A stretch of DNA of 64,000 nucleotides from Ipomoea triloba. Taxonomy: Eukaryota > Streptophyta > Magnoliopsida > Solanales > Convolvulaceae. The position numbers were made by a program, and so were the translations under genes. The stretch covers positions 26,874,118 through 26,938,117 of the forward strand of contig NC_044924.1 in NCBI RefSeq assembly GCF_003576645.1, given 5' to 3'. Within the stretch, counting starts at the first letter, position 1, and every line of letters starts with the position of its first letter. A model generated the notes under the pieces. The model did not search any database. It saw only the letters and a program-made list of their open reading frames with translations, and was not told the origin of the DNA. Below, piece after piece: positions 32,506-43,558 of this stretch.

Positions 32506-32547
32506 GGGCTGTCACCTATAAATCTAGGACAAAAATGAAATTAACTC
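32120..32547. mobile_element. Mutator-like MITE with long poly-A tract
   Basis: GAGTTAATTC ... GAAATTAACTC ends and long inverted arms closely related to 3031-3432. A 43-bp poly-A tract interrupts the right arm (32461-32503). The target duplication is no longer exact. Confidence 0.7.
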
Positions 32548-32879
32548 TTTTTTATCTTTAAAAAATTATTACAATTTTACTAATAGCATTACATAATTAG
32601 GATTCATTCTACGTGAGATAGTCTGATCTCACAAAAATTCTGTGCTATATTTAATCTATAAATATCAAAAAAGAATCCTGCAAATGTCAAGTATATGTCA
32701 AATGGCTTTGGAGTGAACTGAGTTGTGTTATAGGTTAAAACTTCAAGCATGCTGAGAAAATGAACATTTTTCCAGTTCAGGAGCAGTGCCTTCGCTGAAT
32801 CCTGCTAGCATGGAGAATGAATTCCTTTTCTCACAGACATACCAGAGGCTCAAGTATTGCAGACAGTTTTATTTGTTTT
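32548..32879. other. Spacer
   Basis: Contains a short 'cgtgagatagtctgatctcac' hairpin at 32620-32638, related to the hairpin MITE at 34486. No gene. Confidence 0.3.
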
Positions 32880-33900
32880 TTTTTTCTTTTTCTATTGATA
32901 CATTAGGTTTCTCAACTTATGCTAGACTAATTCTAAACCCTTAAAACTCTTGCCTAAAAGTCGCTGAATGAGGTAAATCGCGAGTCACCCAAACAGCCTC
33001 CCAGTCAATTCCTATCGTTGACTCCATGAACAAGAGATCCATCTCCATACCTCTGCCAACTTGAGGAGCCTAATCTCCAATCTGGGGTGCCCAAGACCCC
33101 AAATTCTAGCTTGAGGAGCCCTAACTCCAAGATGTTGTTGGTAGGAGTCGAACCCCTACCTTGCTGTTAAAGTGGTGACTTTAGGTCAACTTGTCTATGT
33201 TATGTACTCGAGCAAATTCACGCGTCATCACATGTTGATTAGGGTTAGGGTTAGGGTTATTGGGGTTGTTCGTGGGTTGCTTATATTGAGAGATGAATTA
33301 AAGAAAATAGGGAACGAGATACTATGAACGTTTTAAGAGTTTTTCTAGCTACCTTTAATTTAATCTTTAACATTTTGCTTGCTTTTCCATTTTACTAGAA
33401 TGAAAGTACCCTTTATTTTATTTTTTTTGAATTTTTCCCAAAGGTATCCCTCCAGCCGACAGCCAGAAAACTAACCTCCGTCCCAACGGTCAGCATGAAA
33501 GTACCCTTTATATAAGAGGATTACAAAAGACTAAATAAAACATAAAAAGGAAACGAGAATCATTATATTAAGGCTCCTTACAATAATTATTCGCTATCTC
33601 TAAAAGAAATAAATCAATTCTAATAATAAAGCTAACCTATGTCCAAAAAATAATAAATAAAAGATATTTTAGAATCAACTAGTTAAGATCTCCTGATTTT
33701 CTGAATTATAATAGTCTATACTACCTTTTCCTAAAAATAAAAATAATAAAAAAAAATTAGTCTATACCATCACTTGAGCTAGCCCGACGGGACTACATAT
33801 AACTTGTTGATTGTGATGAAAAGCGCAGTGGCCATAGTTTATACTATAGAATGTCACCAGATGATTCAAAAACCTTTTATATATCATCAGCTCTGTTTCT
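32880..33900. repeat. Duplicated block A (partner 48180-49080)
   Basis: Long runs match 48180-49080 ('gtcaccagatgattcaaaa', 'cagtggccatagtttatact', 'aagatgttgttgg'). On the minus strand each copy contains a tRNA-like stretch with GGTTCGACTCC (about 33140-33190). Because block B directly follows PR-4 copy 3, block A is likely the original 3' flank of PR-4 copy 2, displaced by the retrotransposon. A TTAGGG-like run at 33240-33258 is short and internal. Confidence 0.7.
33417..33494 (-). mobile_element. 78-bp retroposed insert with 17-bp target duplication
   Basis: Flanked by exact ATGAAAGTACCCTTTAT (33400-33416 and 33495-33511). Block B at ~48713-48730 has a single copy of that sequence and no insert. 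The insert has a T-rich left end (poly-A on the minus strand), as for a 5'-truncated LINE or SINE copy inserted in minus orientation. Confidence 0.75.
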
Positions 33901-34381
33901 CCAATTCCCTTACCCAAAAACCATTCAAAACTAAATTAAAGCACCTGGATCTAACATTCTTGGATCAGTTTATTGTTGTATCAACCAGCAGGAACAAGTG
34001 CCATCTTATTACTCTTTGACTGGATAAAGCTATAGCCAGGGTTTTGGGTTTTTCAATAACCCTCTATTCACCATCAGTTCCCTTACATCATATGCCGGCC
34101 TCTACCATAAACCTCCCAATGCATATATGTTAGCTAGGAATCTAGGATAGCATAGTTAGCAGACTACTGGGATTTCATACTAATTAAATAAGTGCTTTGT
34201 TGCGCTGCTTCTTCTCCAGCAGACATATTTCCATACATACTACATACCCCAAGAATTCAGCCCCAAAGAATAACACCAAAATGGTCACACGGGCTAAGTT
34301 GGTAGCCCGATGAGTTAATATAATCATTTTTATTGTGTTACCAGCTTCATTTTCAATGTTGACCTTGCAAAGTAGGGTAGG
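33901..34381. other. Spacer
   Basis: No recognisable gene. The short ORF at 33804-34019 overlaps the duplicated block, and its frame is not kept in block B. Confidence 0.3.
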
Positions 34382-34485
34382 CAGGGCCGGCCCTGAGGGG
34401 GGTTTCAGGGTGGGCGCCTGCCCGATTCCATCTCTATAGGGGGCCCATAGGCCATAAGATATATGGAGTATTATGGGTTGACTTC

Positions 34486-34683
34486 ATGTGAGACAACATC
34501 TTCTCGTGAGACGGTGAGACACAACGTGAGTGCACACAGTCTACTTTATGAATGCACACACCTTAAACTGTGTGCACTCATGTTGGGATAAGTGCACACA
34601 CTCTAGGCTATGTACATTCGCGTTGTAAACTGTGTGCACTCACGTTGTGTCTCACCGTCTCACGGGAAGGTGTTGTCTCATTT
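34486..34683. mobile_element. Hairpin (fold-back) MITE
   Basis: 'gtgagacggtgagacacaac' with 'gtgagtgcacacagt' on the left is the complement of 'actgtgtgcactcac' with 'gttgtgtctcaccgtctcac' on the right, an almost perfect ~52-bp stem around a ~90-bp loop that has further TGTGTGCACT words. Confidence 0.8.
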
Positions 34684-34914
34684 GATTGTACGTATACTTG
34701 GACAATACGGGACCTATATACAGCCACACCCACCGCTTACGCCGCCCAACCGCCCAGGAGTATAAGGGTCACCGGTCGGGCCTACGCCACACCAACCACT
34801 CAAATACTTAAAGATTTTCGATTGACTTATTCGGATTGATTGATTCATATAAGTGCCAGCTACTTTTGTTCCTTTTTTTGTTAAGATCGATTTTATAATA
34901 ATTTTTTTTATACA

Positions 34915-34998
34915 ATGTCGCCTAAAAAATATTCATTCGGAAGTGAAAAAAGAAAAAGAAGTAAACAAATTGATCATTCGGAAACAAATTCTTCATAT
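34915..34998 (+). pseudogene. hAT transposase N-terminal fragment
   Basis: ATG followed by SPKKYSFGSEKRKRSKQID, resembling the N-terminus of plant hAT transposases of the TTF zinc-finger type (M.PKKY.SGSEKRK..K). The frame is cut after about 28 residues by the nested MITE. The catalytic domain is absent. Confidence 0.55.
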
Positions 34999-35527
34999 AG
35001 GGGCATGGTTGAAAAAATCGCTAGGTGCTCCTCGGGCGCTCGGGGAGCGCCTAGGACGCCTAGGCAGGGATTAATCGGCGCCTAGGCACCCGTGTATTTT
35101 TTTATTTTTTATTTTTAAAAATTTATTTAAGTAATTTTAATTTTTTAAAGACTAATAATTATACATTATATAATACTTTAATAGTTAATACTAAGATACT
35201 AAAATATTAACCTAAAACATATCTAGAGTTTGTACAATTTAGAGTTATTTCGCTCAAAACGATGTTGTTTTGAGTGAAATAACCCATTAAAAAAGAAGAA
35301 CAATAGTTAATTGGCCAACTAGGTGGCTTAGGAGGCCTAGCCGGTTAGCGCTTAAGCGGCCTATCTAGGCGGTCAGTGCTTAAGCGGCCTAGGCGGAGCT
35401 TAGGTGGTCGCCTAACCAGCCAGACGCCTAGACCACTATTTAAGGTAATACGCTAGGCAGTCGACCGGCGCGTAGCTCCTAGGCGGGGATTAATCGGCGC
35501 CTAGGCGGGATTTTTGCAACATTGTAT
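34996..35527. mobile_element. MITE rich in GCGCCTAGG words
   Basis: Left end 'ggttgaaaaaatcgctagg' and right end 'cctaggcgggatttttgcaa' are inverted; many internal CGCCTAGG/CCTAGGCG words. The AT-rich centre (35095-35290) includes the palindrome-like 'tttcgctcaaaacgatg...gttttgagtgaaat'. Confidence 0.6.
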
Positions 35528-35583
35528 AGGGGCCCTTTTTTTAATTTCGCCCAGGGGCCTATAAAACCTTTGGACCGGCCCTG

Positions 35584-37042
35584 CAGCCTAAGAGAAAAAA
35601 TGATTATGGTTGGGCATGTAGGCTAGGTAGGAAACATAAACAAGAAAAGAAAAGAAAAGGAAAAAAAAAAAAAAGATGTCAATTCCAATGTTGGGCTCAC
35701 AAAGTAAGGTAGGCAGTCTAAGATTTATAATAATAATAATAAAAACATTATGATTAGGCTTGTAGGTTGGATAAGCAACCCAATGAGCTCTATAAGTCCA
35801 CATGGAGGGAAAACGGCAAAAAACAAAATCTTCATTTTTCTTCTCAGGAACATGCAAGAGGTCATCCATACGAACTACATGCAAGGAAGTGGGTGGCAGG
35901 GACTAAGGTATCCAAAAGAGAGGAGAACATTTAGGCCCAAAAGTCTAGGGGGCCAAGGTGTGAAAAGTTCGAGAGTGTCTATACTTTTTTTGTCTGTCAA
36001 AGACAACCAAGCAAAGTGAGAAACTCGTGATGGGGTAATGGGACCCAAAGCCCATTTTATTGGGAAAGATGGGGTAATGGGACCCGAGCCCATTTTATTC
36101 GGAAAGTCTTAGTCCAAGAAGATTTAATGAGGGGTCTAGCTTGTTGGAGTAATTAAAGGAGGGGAGAAGGCAAGGGAGCAAAATATAAAGGGGATGCAAC
36201 TGCAAAACCTCCAAGTTGACAACACAAGCACTAACCAACTAACCAAGATATTCACTTCTTGTATACAAAGAGGTAGCAAGCTGTACATATTCATGTGAAA
36301 GGCGATGTGGCAAGCAGTGGGGGTGAAAATAAAACACGTGTATTGCCAAGGTGAAAGGTTAATAAAGACCACACACTTGTCAGTGAATGAGGAAGTCCAA
36401 AAACTATATAAGGGGCCTCATGTCTCCCCTATAGACATAAACCCTAGGTTCACTACATCCTAGCTAGCTAAATTAGTGGCGTCTTGTCTTAACTTTCTAC
36501 AGAAATACCATGGTTCGATTCCTAGCAACCTTTATTTATTCTTTGGGTATTGTGTATAGTTCTTTGGACCAAGTGCCCATAATAAAATTACTAATTTTCT
36601 ATTCCCCTTTTTGTGCTTCCATACCCAGTTTAAGGTAGCCTCATTCCCAATAAAACCATCACTTATTTTTAAAAAATGTAAAATACTTTTAATGGAATTG
36701 AAAATGTTAATATTTAAGGGTTGAATAGTTAATTATGAGAAAAAGTATATTACTAATCATGGATAAATTGATTGATTGTTACTTAATGAGAGAATATGTA
36801 ATATATTTAACAAAAATGTGATACTTTTTATGTAAAATGTAATACTTTGAAATCAAAATTTAATATTTGTTGTTAAAGAGTTACTTATGAGGAAAATTGC
36901 AATACTTATGAAGAAAAGTATAATACTTATGAAGAAAAGTATAATACTTATGAAAAACCATGACTCATGGATAACGATCCATTAAACAAGAGGTTTTTCC
37001 TTTATTTAATTTTAATTTGAAAATTACTAATACATAATTTTT
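35584..37042. other. Mixed repeat remnants without genes
   Basis: 36020-36110 has two tandem copies of 'gatggggtaatgggacccra' + 'gcccattttatt'. The interval 36340-36650 ('ctatataagg', 'tttattctttg', 'aaataccatggttcgattcc') resembles 40690-40770 plus 41892-42180, suggesting paired, old LTRs of one element around the solo LTR. tRNA-like GGTTCGATTCC is at 36511. ORFs here are short and unconvincing. Confidence 0.35.
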
Positions 37043-37158
37043 ATTTTCGATCATAACTATCTACAAGAATACCCATCTTTACTATTATTTTTATCCCAAG
37101 TTGAAAATACTCATTTTGATTATCATGAAAATAATTAATTTTATTTTATATTAATTAA
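37043..37158. repeat. 115-bp repeat, left of solo LTR (partner 39938-40038)
   Basis: 'ctacaagaatacccatctt', 'tatttttatcccaagttgaa' and 'tattaattaagg' recur right of the solo LTR. The solo LTR inserted into one unit of a pre-existing duplication. Confidence 0.7.
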
Positions 37159-39883
37159 GGGTGTAACCCCTCGGTTTTTTCGACAAAGTTAAGGTTCGAG
37201 AATATTGATGTAAAATTTTTAAGCTATGACGTTTAAGAGAAGACTGTTCGGTGCTCGAAATAATTTTTTAGGATTAGTTATCGATAAGCTGCGAACTACG
37301 TACCGGTCACGAACCGAGAAAATTTTGAGGATATAGATTCAGTTCGAATTTTCTAGAATTGGGATTATTAAGTATCATACGATTAAGCCTGAAATTCTAG
37401 TTAGTTCAAGGGGAATTTTTAAATGGACTGTAAGGGATAAATTATTACGGACTCTGTACCTAAATTTAGCGGAATACCGGAAAATTCCCAAAATTGGTGA
37501 GTTACGACGGGAATATTTTTAGGATAATTTTGGTATTAGAATTTTCCCGAATTAAGTTATAATCCTCCGAACATTCATCTGATTTAAGCATAAACTGGCC
37601 AATTAGATTAATATCTTCATAAGGGATTCATGAGGTGATGACAAGTGGCAAAACCCAAATCTTAGTCTAGATTGAGCCATTTAATGTTGTGACATAAGGG
37701 GTATGGTGCATTAGTACTTGTGACTTCCATTCCAAGCCAAACATTTATGATCATCTCTCTCCTCTCTTCATCCCATTTTCGAAAACACACTAAGGTAGAA
37801 GAAGAAGAAAATTGTTCAAGTCTTTCACTTGTGATCTAGAACTCCCACTCATTTTCTCCACTCAAGTGACCAAGTCTAGGTAAGACTTTAAGCTTTGATG
37901 GTTCATTCATCTCTAGAACTTAAGTGTTAATGTTAATGCATGAAAATATGGTTGTTATGGTGACATCTTTAGGATTTTTGGGTGAAGAACTCCAAGGAAG
38001 GCATCATCAACTTTTAAGTTTTAAAAGTCTTCTACAAAGGTAAGGAATCCCTTAAGTTGGCTCAATCACTTGAATATAAACAATTGCTAGGAAATTACAC
38101 GGTTAGGAATTTTTACGTGATAATTATGTGTTATGTTATGGATCTATAAATTGGCTTCAAAATCCTTACTTTGATTTTTGGTAAATTCTAATATACATGT
38201 TACAGCTATTTTATGCATGTATAGGTTGTATTCATGCCCATATAAATTTATACTTGTGAAATTATTGAGTAAAAACCAAACTAGTTTCCAGCAGTGACTT
38301 TCGAAAATAATTCGGAAAAATTGGTAAGGCATTTTGACTCCAAATTTTGTAGACATGTAGATCAACACGTTTAGAACCTACATATAAAATTTCATAATGA
38401 TCGGAGTAGTGTAAGTATGGTTTTTGCTCATTTCTCCAAAACTGGTCCAGTGAGAAGAATATTTCGGACCAAGGGCAAAAAGGTAATTTTCTGTGTTAAT
38501 TCGTGGACCTATATGACCAAAACTTTTTATGGACATCAAGTACTATGAGTTAGGGTTCTACCATAAAAATTTCAAGTGAAAAAGAGTTCGGGAACTATTT
38601 TTACCGGCCCGATCTTTCGAGTGTCGCCAGCAGAAACCTCCGACAGCGAGGCTGGACGCCTCGCGGACGCGCGCGTCCGCTGCGCGTCCGTAGGCGCCCA
38701 GCCTTCGGCACAGCCCGCCGAACCAGCGGACGCGGTCCGGACGTGCGTCCGCTGGTGCGGCCAGTCGCGAGTCCGCGCGACGCGGACTCGTTTTCGACTT
38801 GTTCTTGACCCGGTTTTTCCCCGATGTTTTTAACCTTGAGTGTTGTGACGTTTTGAAAGCCCACGGGCATCCGGGTGAATGTTTTGAAGGCAAAATATTA
38901 TATTTGTATATTTTACGAATTTGGGAAATATTTGTGCTTTGGAAATTATTATGACTCCTATGCTTGGATTTTCTGTGATGTGACTAATACTAACCTAAGT
39001 ATGCGGGTCGGGAGGATATACTTGAGTGAGTTTTGGCTATGGAGTCGTGTGACTTAAACGTGGGTGATGTGTTCCCCACGTGTTAATTAAAGACGGGTGA
39101 TGTGTTCCCCGTGTACGAATCAAAGATGGGTGATGTGTTCCCCACGTGATAATTAAGGATGGGTGATGTGTTCCCCATGTACGAGTCAAAGGTGGGTGAT
39201 GTGTTCCCCACGTGTTACTTAAAGATGGGTGATGTGTTCCCCAGGTACGAATTAAAGGTGGGTGATGTGTTCCCCACGGGTGAATTTAAGTTGGGAGCTG
39301 TGTACTTCACGGGCAAGGTGTGAGAGCTAACCGTAAGATGTCCTAACATTAGAGGTGGGAGTTGTGTACCCCACGGGTGAATTAATGAACGTGTTATATG
39401 TTTGAATTACCGAGGATAAGTGAAACTGCTTGTTGTTAGAATGTTTGCAGGTCGATTGCGATTGATGGGTAATGTTATCTTGCCTTGCTATTACTGAAAC
39501 CTATTTTTGAAACCTTTGTTTATTTTCGAGTGATCATGGATATCCTTACTTAGCCGTCGCGCTAACTACACTTCATTGTGTACTTTATCAGATGCAGTCT
39601 AGCGTGGGCCCCTATGGCCGATGAGCTCTGAATAGGATGGGAGTCGAGGTTGAAGACTACTCTACCCTAGAATAGACACTCTGGAAGGATTAGTTCCATA
39701 TGTACACTTTAGAATGTTGATGAGGTTGTTTGAGGTTGTAAGTTTAGCCTTAGCGTTTAGGTATAGGAAAGATACCTAAGCGTGGCGGTAACACCCAGTT
39801 TTCTGCTGGTTAGACGTTTCCGCAATGTATTATATTTTAAGGATTTTGTAATAAATCCAAGATGTGAAAATTGGGGTGTTACA
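37159..39883 (+). mobile_element. Solo LTR, 2725 bp, Ty3/gypsy-like
   Basis: Termini TGTAACCCC and GGGGTGTTACA, as in large plant gypsy LTRs. The exact 5-bp duplication AAGGG is at 37154-37158 and 39884-39888. No gag/pol remains, so it is the product of LTR-LTR recombination. It contains a GC-rich segment (38600-38800) and a tandem repeat (39058-39400). ORFs inside the GC-rich part are overlapping on both strands and are not genes. Confidence 0.8.
39058..39400 (+). repeat. GGGTGATGTGTTCCCC tandem array in the solo LTR
   Basis: Seven units of ~33 bp with core GGGTGATGTGTTCCCCACGTG, alternating with spacers 'taattaaag' and 'acgaatcaaag'; two degenerate units follow ('gggagttgtgtaccccacggg'). 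CACGTG (G-box) occurs repeatedly as part of the unit. Confidence 0.85.
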
Positions 39884-40420
39884 AAGGGTGAAGGAAGAAA
39901 GTTGTCCTTAAGTCAAGGAGGTGAAGGAGGAAATAATTATCTACACGAATACTCATCTCTACTATTATTTTTATCACAAGTTGAAAATACTCATTTTGAT
40001 TATCATGAAATAATTAATTTTAATTTATATTAATTAAGGATGAAGGAAGAAAGTTGGCCTAAGTTAAAAGGAGGTGAAGGAGGGAGGTTGGCCCAAGTCA
40101 AGGGAGATGAAGGACAAAGTTGTCCCAAGTCAAGGGGTTAAGGAATATATGGTGGCCCAAGTCAAGTGGGTAAGAAAGACGTGGTGGCCCAAGGCATGGG
40201 GTGAAAGAGACATGACAGCCCAATGCAATGAGGGGTGAAAGCGGCATGGCAAACCAAGGTAATGGGGGCGAAAGATGTATGGTATCCCAATGCAAGAGGG
40301 GGTAAGGATGCATGGCAACCCAAGACAAGAAGGGGTGAAGAAGATGCACGACGACCCAAGGCAAGAGGGGGTGAGGATGCATGGTGGCCCAGGTGGGAGG
40401 CTCGCCACCGCCTAAGTAGG
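39884..40420. repeat. Degenerate tandem repeat, ~35-45 bp units
   Basis: Repeated 'ggcccaagtcaaggggt', 'gaaggagg' and 'aagatgcatggyrrcccaa' words, purine-rich on the + strand. Minus-strand ORFs here (up to 149 residues, Pro/His/Leu-rich) are translations of the repeat and not proteins. Confidence 0.65.
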
Positions 40421-40771
40421 GAAGCAAAGCCGACGCCCGTTGGGCTCCCTCGGCCATGGCTAGGCCAACGGGGGCTGAGCGCCTCTCAGTAGGGGAAGTG
40501 AAAGAGAATACGACCCAAGGTGAGGGTGCAATCCACCGTCTGGCCAACGAGGGAGCCCGTCAAGTTCCCCCGACCATGGCGTGTTTATCAGGGGTTTAGT
40601 GCCCCTCGATGGGACGACGGTGCCCCTACCAACGGGGTTGTGAAGATGGCATGGCTTAAGGGGGTAGGGGATAAGGAGGTTGGTGGAGAAGGGGTGAGAA
40701 AGATGAAAGAGATCACACACTTGAAAAGCATTTGGAGGTGTTTCCACACTATAAATAGACATCCCTCTCTT
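40421..40771. other. Spacer, GC-richer, possibly part of an old retroelement
   Basis: 'tgcccctaccaacggggttg' and 'cagtaggggaagtgaaag' with two 'ctccctcggccatggc'-like words. No clear ORF. Ends at the hAT element. Confidence 0.25.
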
Positions 40772-40905
40772 TAGGGGTGTGCAATTTACGGAATTTTTTC
40801 AGTTAACCAACCGAACTGAAAATTTTCGGTTAATAGTTAAAGGAATCTTGAAATTTCGGTTAACGGTTAATTCGGTTCGAAAGGTCGGTTAACCGAATTA
40901 ACCGA

Positions 40906-40996
<91 letters not shown>

Positions 40997-41516
40997 NNNN
41001 NNNNNNNNNNNNNNNNNNNNNNNNNNNNNNNNNNNNNNNNNNNNNNNNNNNNNNNNNNNNNNNNNNNNNNNNNNNNNNNNNNNNNNNNNNNNNNNNNNNN
41101 NNNNNNNNNNNNNNNNNNNNNNNNNNNNNNNNNNNNNNNNNNNNNNNNNNNNNNNNNNNNNNNNNNNNNNNNNNNNNNNNNNNNNNNNNNNNNNNNNNNN
41201 NNNNNNNNNNNNNNNNNNNNNNNNNNNNNNNNNNNNNNNNNNNNNNNNNNNNNNNNNNNNNNNNNNNNNNNNNNNNNNNNNNNNNNNNNNNNNNNNNNNN
41301 NNNNNNNNNNNNNNNNNNNNNNNNNNNNNNNNNNNNNNNNNNNNNNNNNNNNNNNNNNNNNNNNNNNNNNNNNNNNNNNNNNNNNNNNNNNNNNNNNNNN
41401 NNNNNNNNNNNNNNNNNNNNNNNNNNNNNNNNNNNNNNNNNNNNNNNNNNNNNNNNNNNNNNNNNNNNNNNNNNNNNNNNNNNNNNNNNNNNNNNNNNNN
41501 NNNNNNNNNNNNNNNN

Positions 41517-41611
<95 letters not shown>

Positions 41612-41891
41612 TTAATTAATTAAATATAAATATTAAATACTAATTGGATTGAAGATTTGAAGTTATGGATGTTTGAATATTTGAAGTTATGGATTATTTG
41701 TATTTTATTTTAATTGGATTTATTATTTTAGGTTTTATTTTTAGAATTTTATATTTTACGTTTAAAAAGTTCGGTTAACCGAAAAAAATTTTAGTTCAGT
41801 TAATTCGGTAACACAAACTTCGGTTCGGTTAACGGTTAAAGATTTTTAAATTTCAATTAATTCGGTTCGGTTAACCGAATGCACACTCCTA
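40772..41891. mobile_element. hAT-like element with TCGGTTAACCGAA repeats, containing a sequence gap
   Basis: Ends TAGGGGTGTGCAATT and GAATGCACACTCCTA are inverted. The flanking 8 bp are CCTCTCTT (40764-40771) and CCTATCTT (41892-41899), one mismatch. The subterminal regions repeat 'ttcggttaaccgaa' in both directions. The centre is a (TA)n tract holding a gap of Ns. Confidence 0.75.
40997..41516. other. Assembly gap (520 N)
   Basis: Unknown sequence flanked on both sides by (TA)n, about 80 bp left and 90 bp right. The run length may be an estimate. Nothing can be said of the content. Confidence 0.98.
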
Positions 41892-42194
41892 CCTATCTTC
41901 CATTTGGATATGATGACTTTTCTGAACACTACACTACACTACACCTAGTCCAATATTCCAGTGGTGCTTGGTCTTTACTTCTTACAACAACTACAATATC
42001 ACTTGTAGTCCATTTCTTGCGCTATATTTATTTATTCTTTGTGCCGTTATTTCGGATAATGTATATATTCCTTTGGGCCTAGTGTTTCGAGTAATAAATA
42101 AAATACTCTTTTCCTACCCCTCATTCAATACATCCAAACCTAGTTTATGGTGGATCCTGTTCCATCCTATATTAAACTATCAACATTAATTATT
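41892..42194. other. Spacer resembling 36340-36650
   Basis: 'tttattctttgtgccg', 'cctttgggcctagtg' and 'catccaaacctagttta' parallel the earlier region. It may be the far LTR of an old element. No gene. Confidence 0.3.
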
Positions 42195-42584
42195 GGGAAA
42201 ATGTACAAATAGGCCACTGAACTATTTGGGGCATAGCAATTAATAAGCCGTCGAACGCAAATAAGCTCCACAATCATCCACGAACCCAGTAGAAAAGTGC
42301 AATTAGCATTTTTAACAGGTTAACAACATGTTTCTATTGTTTAGGATGCCATGTGTTTATTTTATTTTATATTTTATTATTATAATAATAATATTAATAT
42401 TAATATTAATATTAAAAATAAAATAAGCACTTTGCATTCTAATCAGCAAAAACCTGTTGCTAACCTGCTAAAAATGTCAATTGCATTTTTTGCCAGGTTC
42501 GTGGATAATTGTGGAGCTTATTTGTGTTAGATGGCTTAATTGCTATGTCCCAAATAGTTCAGTGGTCTATTTGTACATTTTCCC
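42195..42584. mobile_element. Mutator-like MITE, 390 bp
   Basis: GGGAAAATGTACAAATAG ... CTATTTGTACATTTTCCC ends, with inverted arms of over 100 bp and an ATT-rich centre. The exact 9-bp duplication TTAATTATT is at 42186-42194 and 42585-42593. Confidence 0.88.
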
Positions 42585-42689
42585 TTAATTATTTACTTAT
42601 TTTAATTTACATATTAGACATTAATTTAATCACACCCACAATGTGAGTATTATACCTAGTGATTTTATAAGAGTGAATTAAATGATGGA

Positions 42690-42870
42690 CGTAACCAACG
42701 TAACCTGGATGCATTATATTGTTGTTGCTAGCATATTCGCCATACTTTGTTAGCTTGGTCAAGATGATGTTATACGGAGTAATTTATGGTGGGTGGTGAC
42801 ATTTCTTGTACGCCACAATTATGGATTTTATATGTTAGTTGTCAGTCAATATTCCCTTCACTAAAAATAA
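42690..42870 (+). repeat. Dispersed repeat, copy 3 of 3
   Basis: Close relative of 13800-14010 ('gtaatttatggtgggtggtg', 'acaattatggatttt'). Confidence 0.55.
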
Positions 42871-43558
42871 AATTTGAATATGTAATAAAAATAAATATGT
42901 AAAAGAATACGTATATATGAATAATCTATCTTTATAATATGTAACATAGTCGACACTAAATAATTGCCTTTATTCAAGCAACGTAAGCCAATGTAATAAT
43001 CCCACCAATAACCAAATAACTGCATCAATTTTTTTTTTGTATTTTTTATATATTCTTATACATATTTTTTATTTTATTTTTTTTTGTATTTTTTATATAT
43101 TCTTATACATATTTTTTATTAATGGGAGATTGTTAAAAATAAAACATTGCTAACTTCAAATAATTATAAATTATCTTTAATATATGTTATTGTGTACATA
43201 TATCTATTTTGTATTGGCTATTCTTTTCCCTTTACACTGTGTCCTTAAAAAAATTCTGGCTAATGTTTAGAAAAATATAAATTATTGCCAAGTAACGTAG
43301 GCAAATTAAACATGGAATACTTTTGACATTTCATTTTGCCTGAAGTTAAATTGTTTTTTTTATTCATTTCTTATTCTCTCTTCTTTTTATTTATTTATTT
43401 TGGTGACGGGGAGATCCGCAACTACTCTGCGAGGGTGAAGATGAGTACTAGATAATTAAACCATATGAAGATCTTATGCATGCGGTGAGTTTAACCATAC
43501 GAAAAATCATGCTCCATACGTTCGATTATCTCTTTTAGGGCTCATTTATTATTTTTAG
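42871..43558. other. AT-rich spacer
   Basis: A ~58-bp unit ending 'ttatatattcttatacatat' is tandemly duplicated at ~43030-43120. No gene recognised. Confidence 0.35.

Larger units (their letters stand above)
34382..35583 (+). mobile_element. hAT transposon remnant with two nested MITEs
   Basis: Ends CAGGGCCGGCCCTGAG and GGACCGGCCCTG are inverted. A related sequence at 35700-35725 ('aaggtaggcagtctaagat') looks like the uninterrupted target. Inside is the start of a hAT-type transposase frame, a hairpin MITE (34486-34683) and a GC-rich MITE (about 34996-35527). An 8-bp duplication is not clear. Confidence 0.6.

Noticed and set aside
33238..33260. Telomere-like TTAGGG run
   Set aside because: Only three to four units, inside duplicated block A, and the plant telomere unit is TTTAGGG. 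Not evidence of a telomere fusion.
38558..38893. GC-rich ORFs on both strands
   Set aside because: They lie within the solo LTR; both strands are open because of composition, with no recognisable domain.
40098..40547. Pro/His/Leu-rich minus-strand ORFs up to 149 residues
   Set aside because: Overlapping frames over a degenerate tandem repeat, with no domain and no splice or promoter context.
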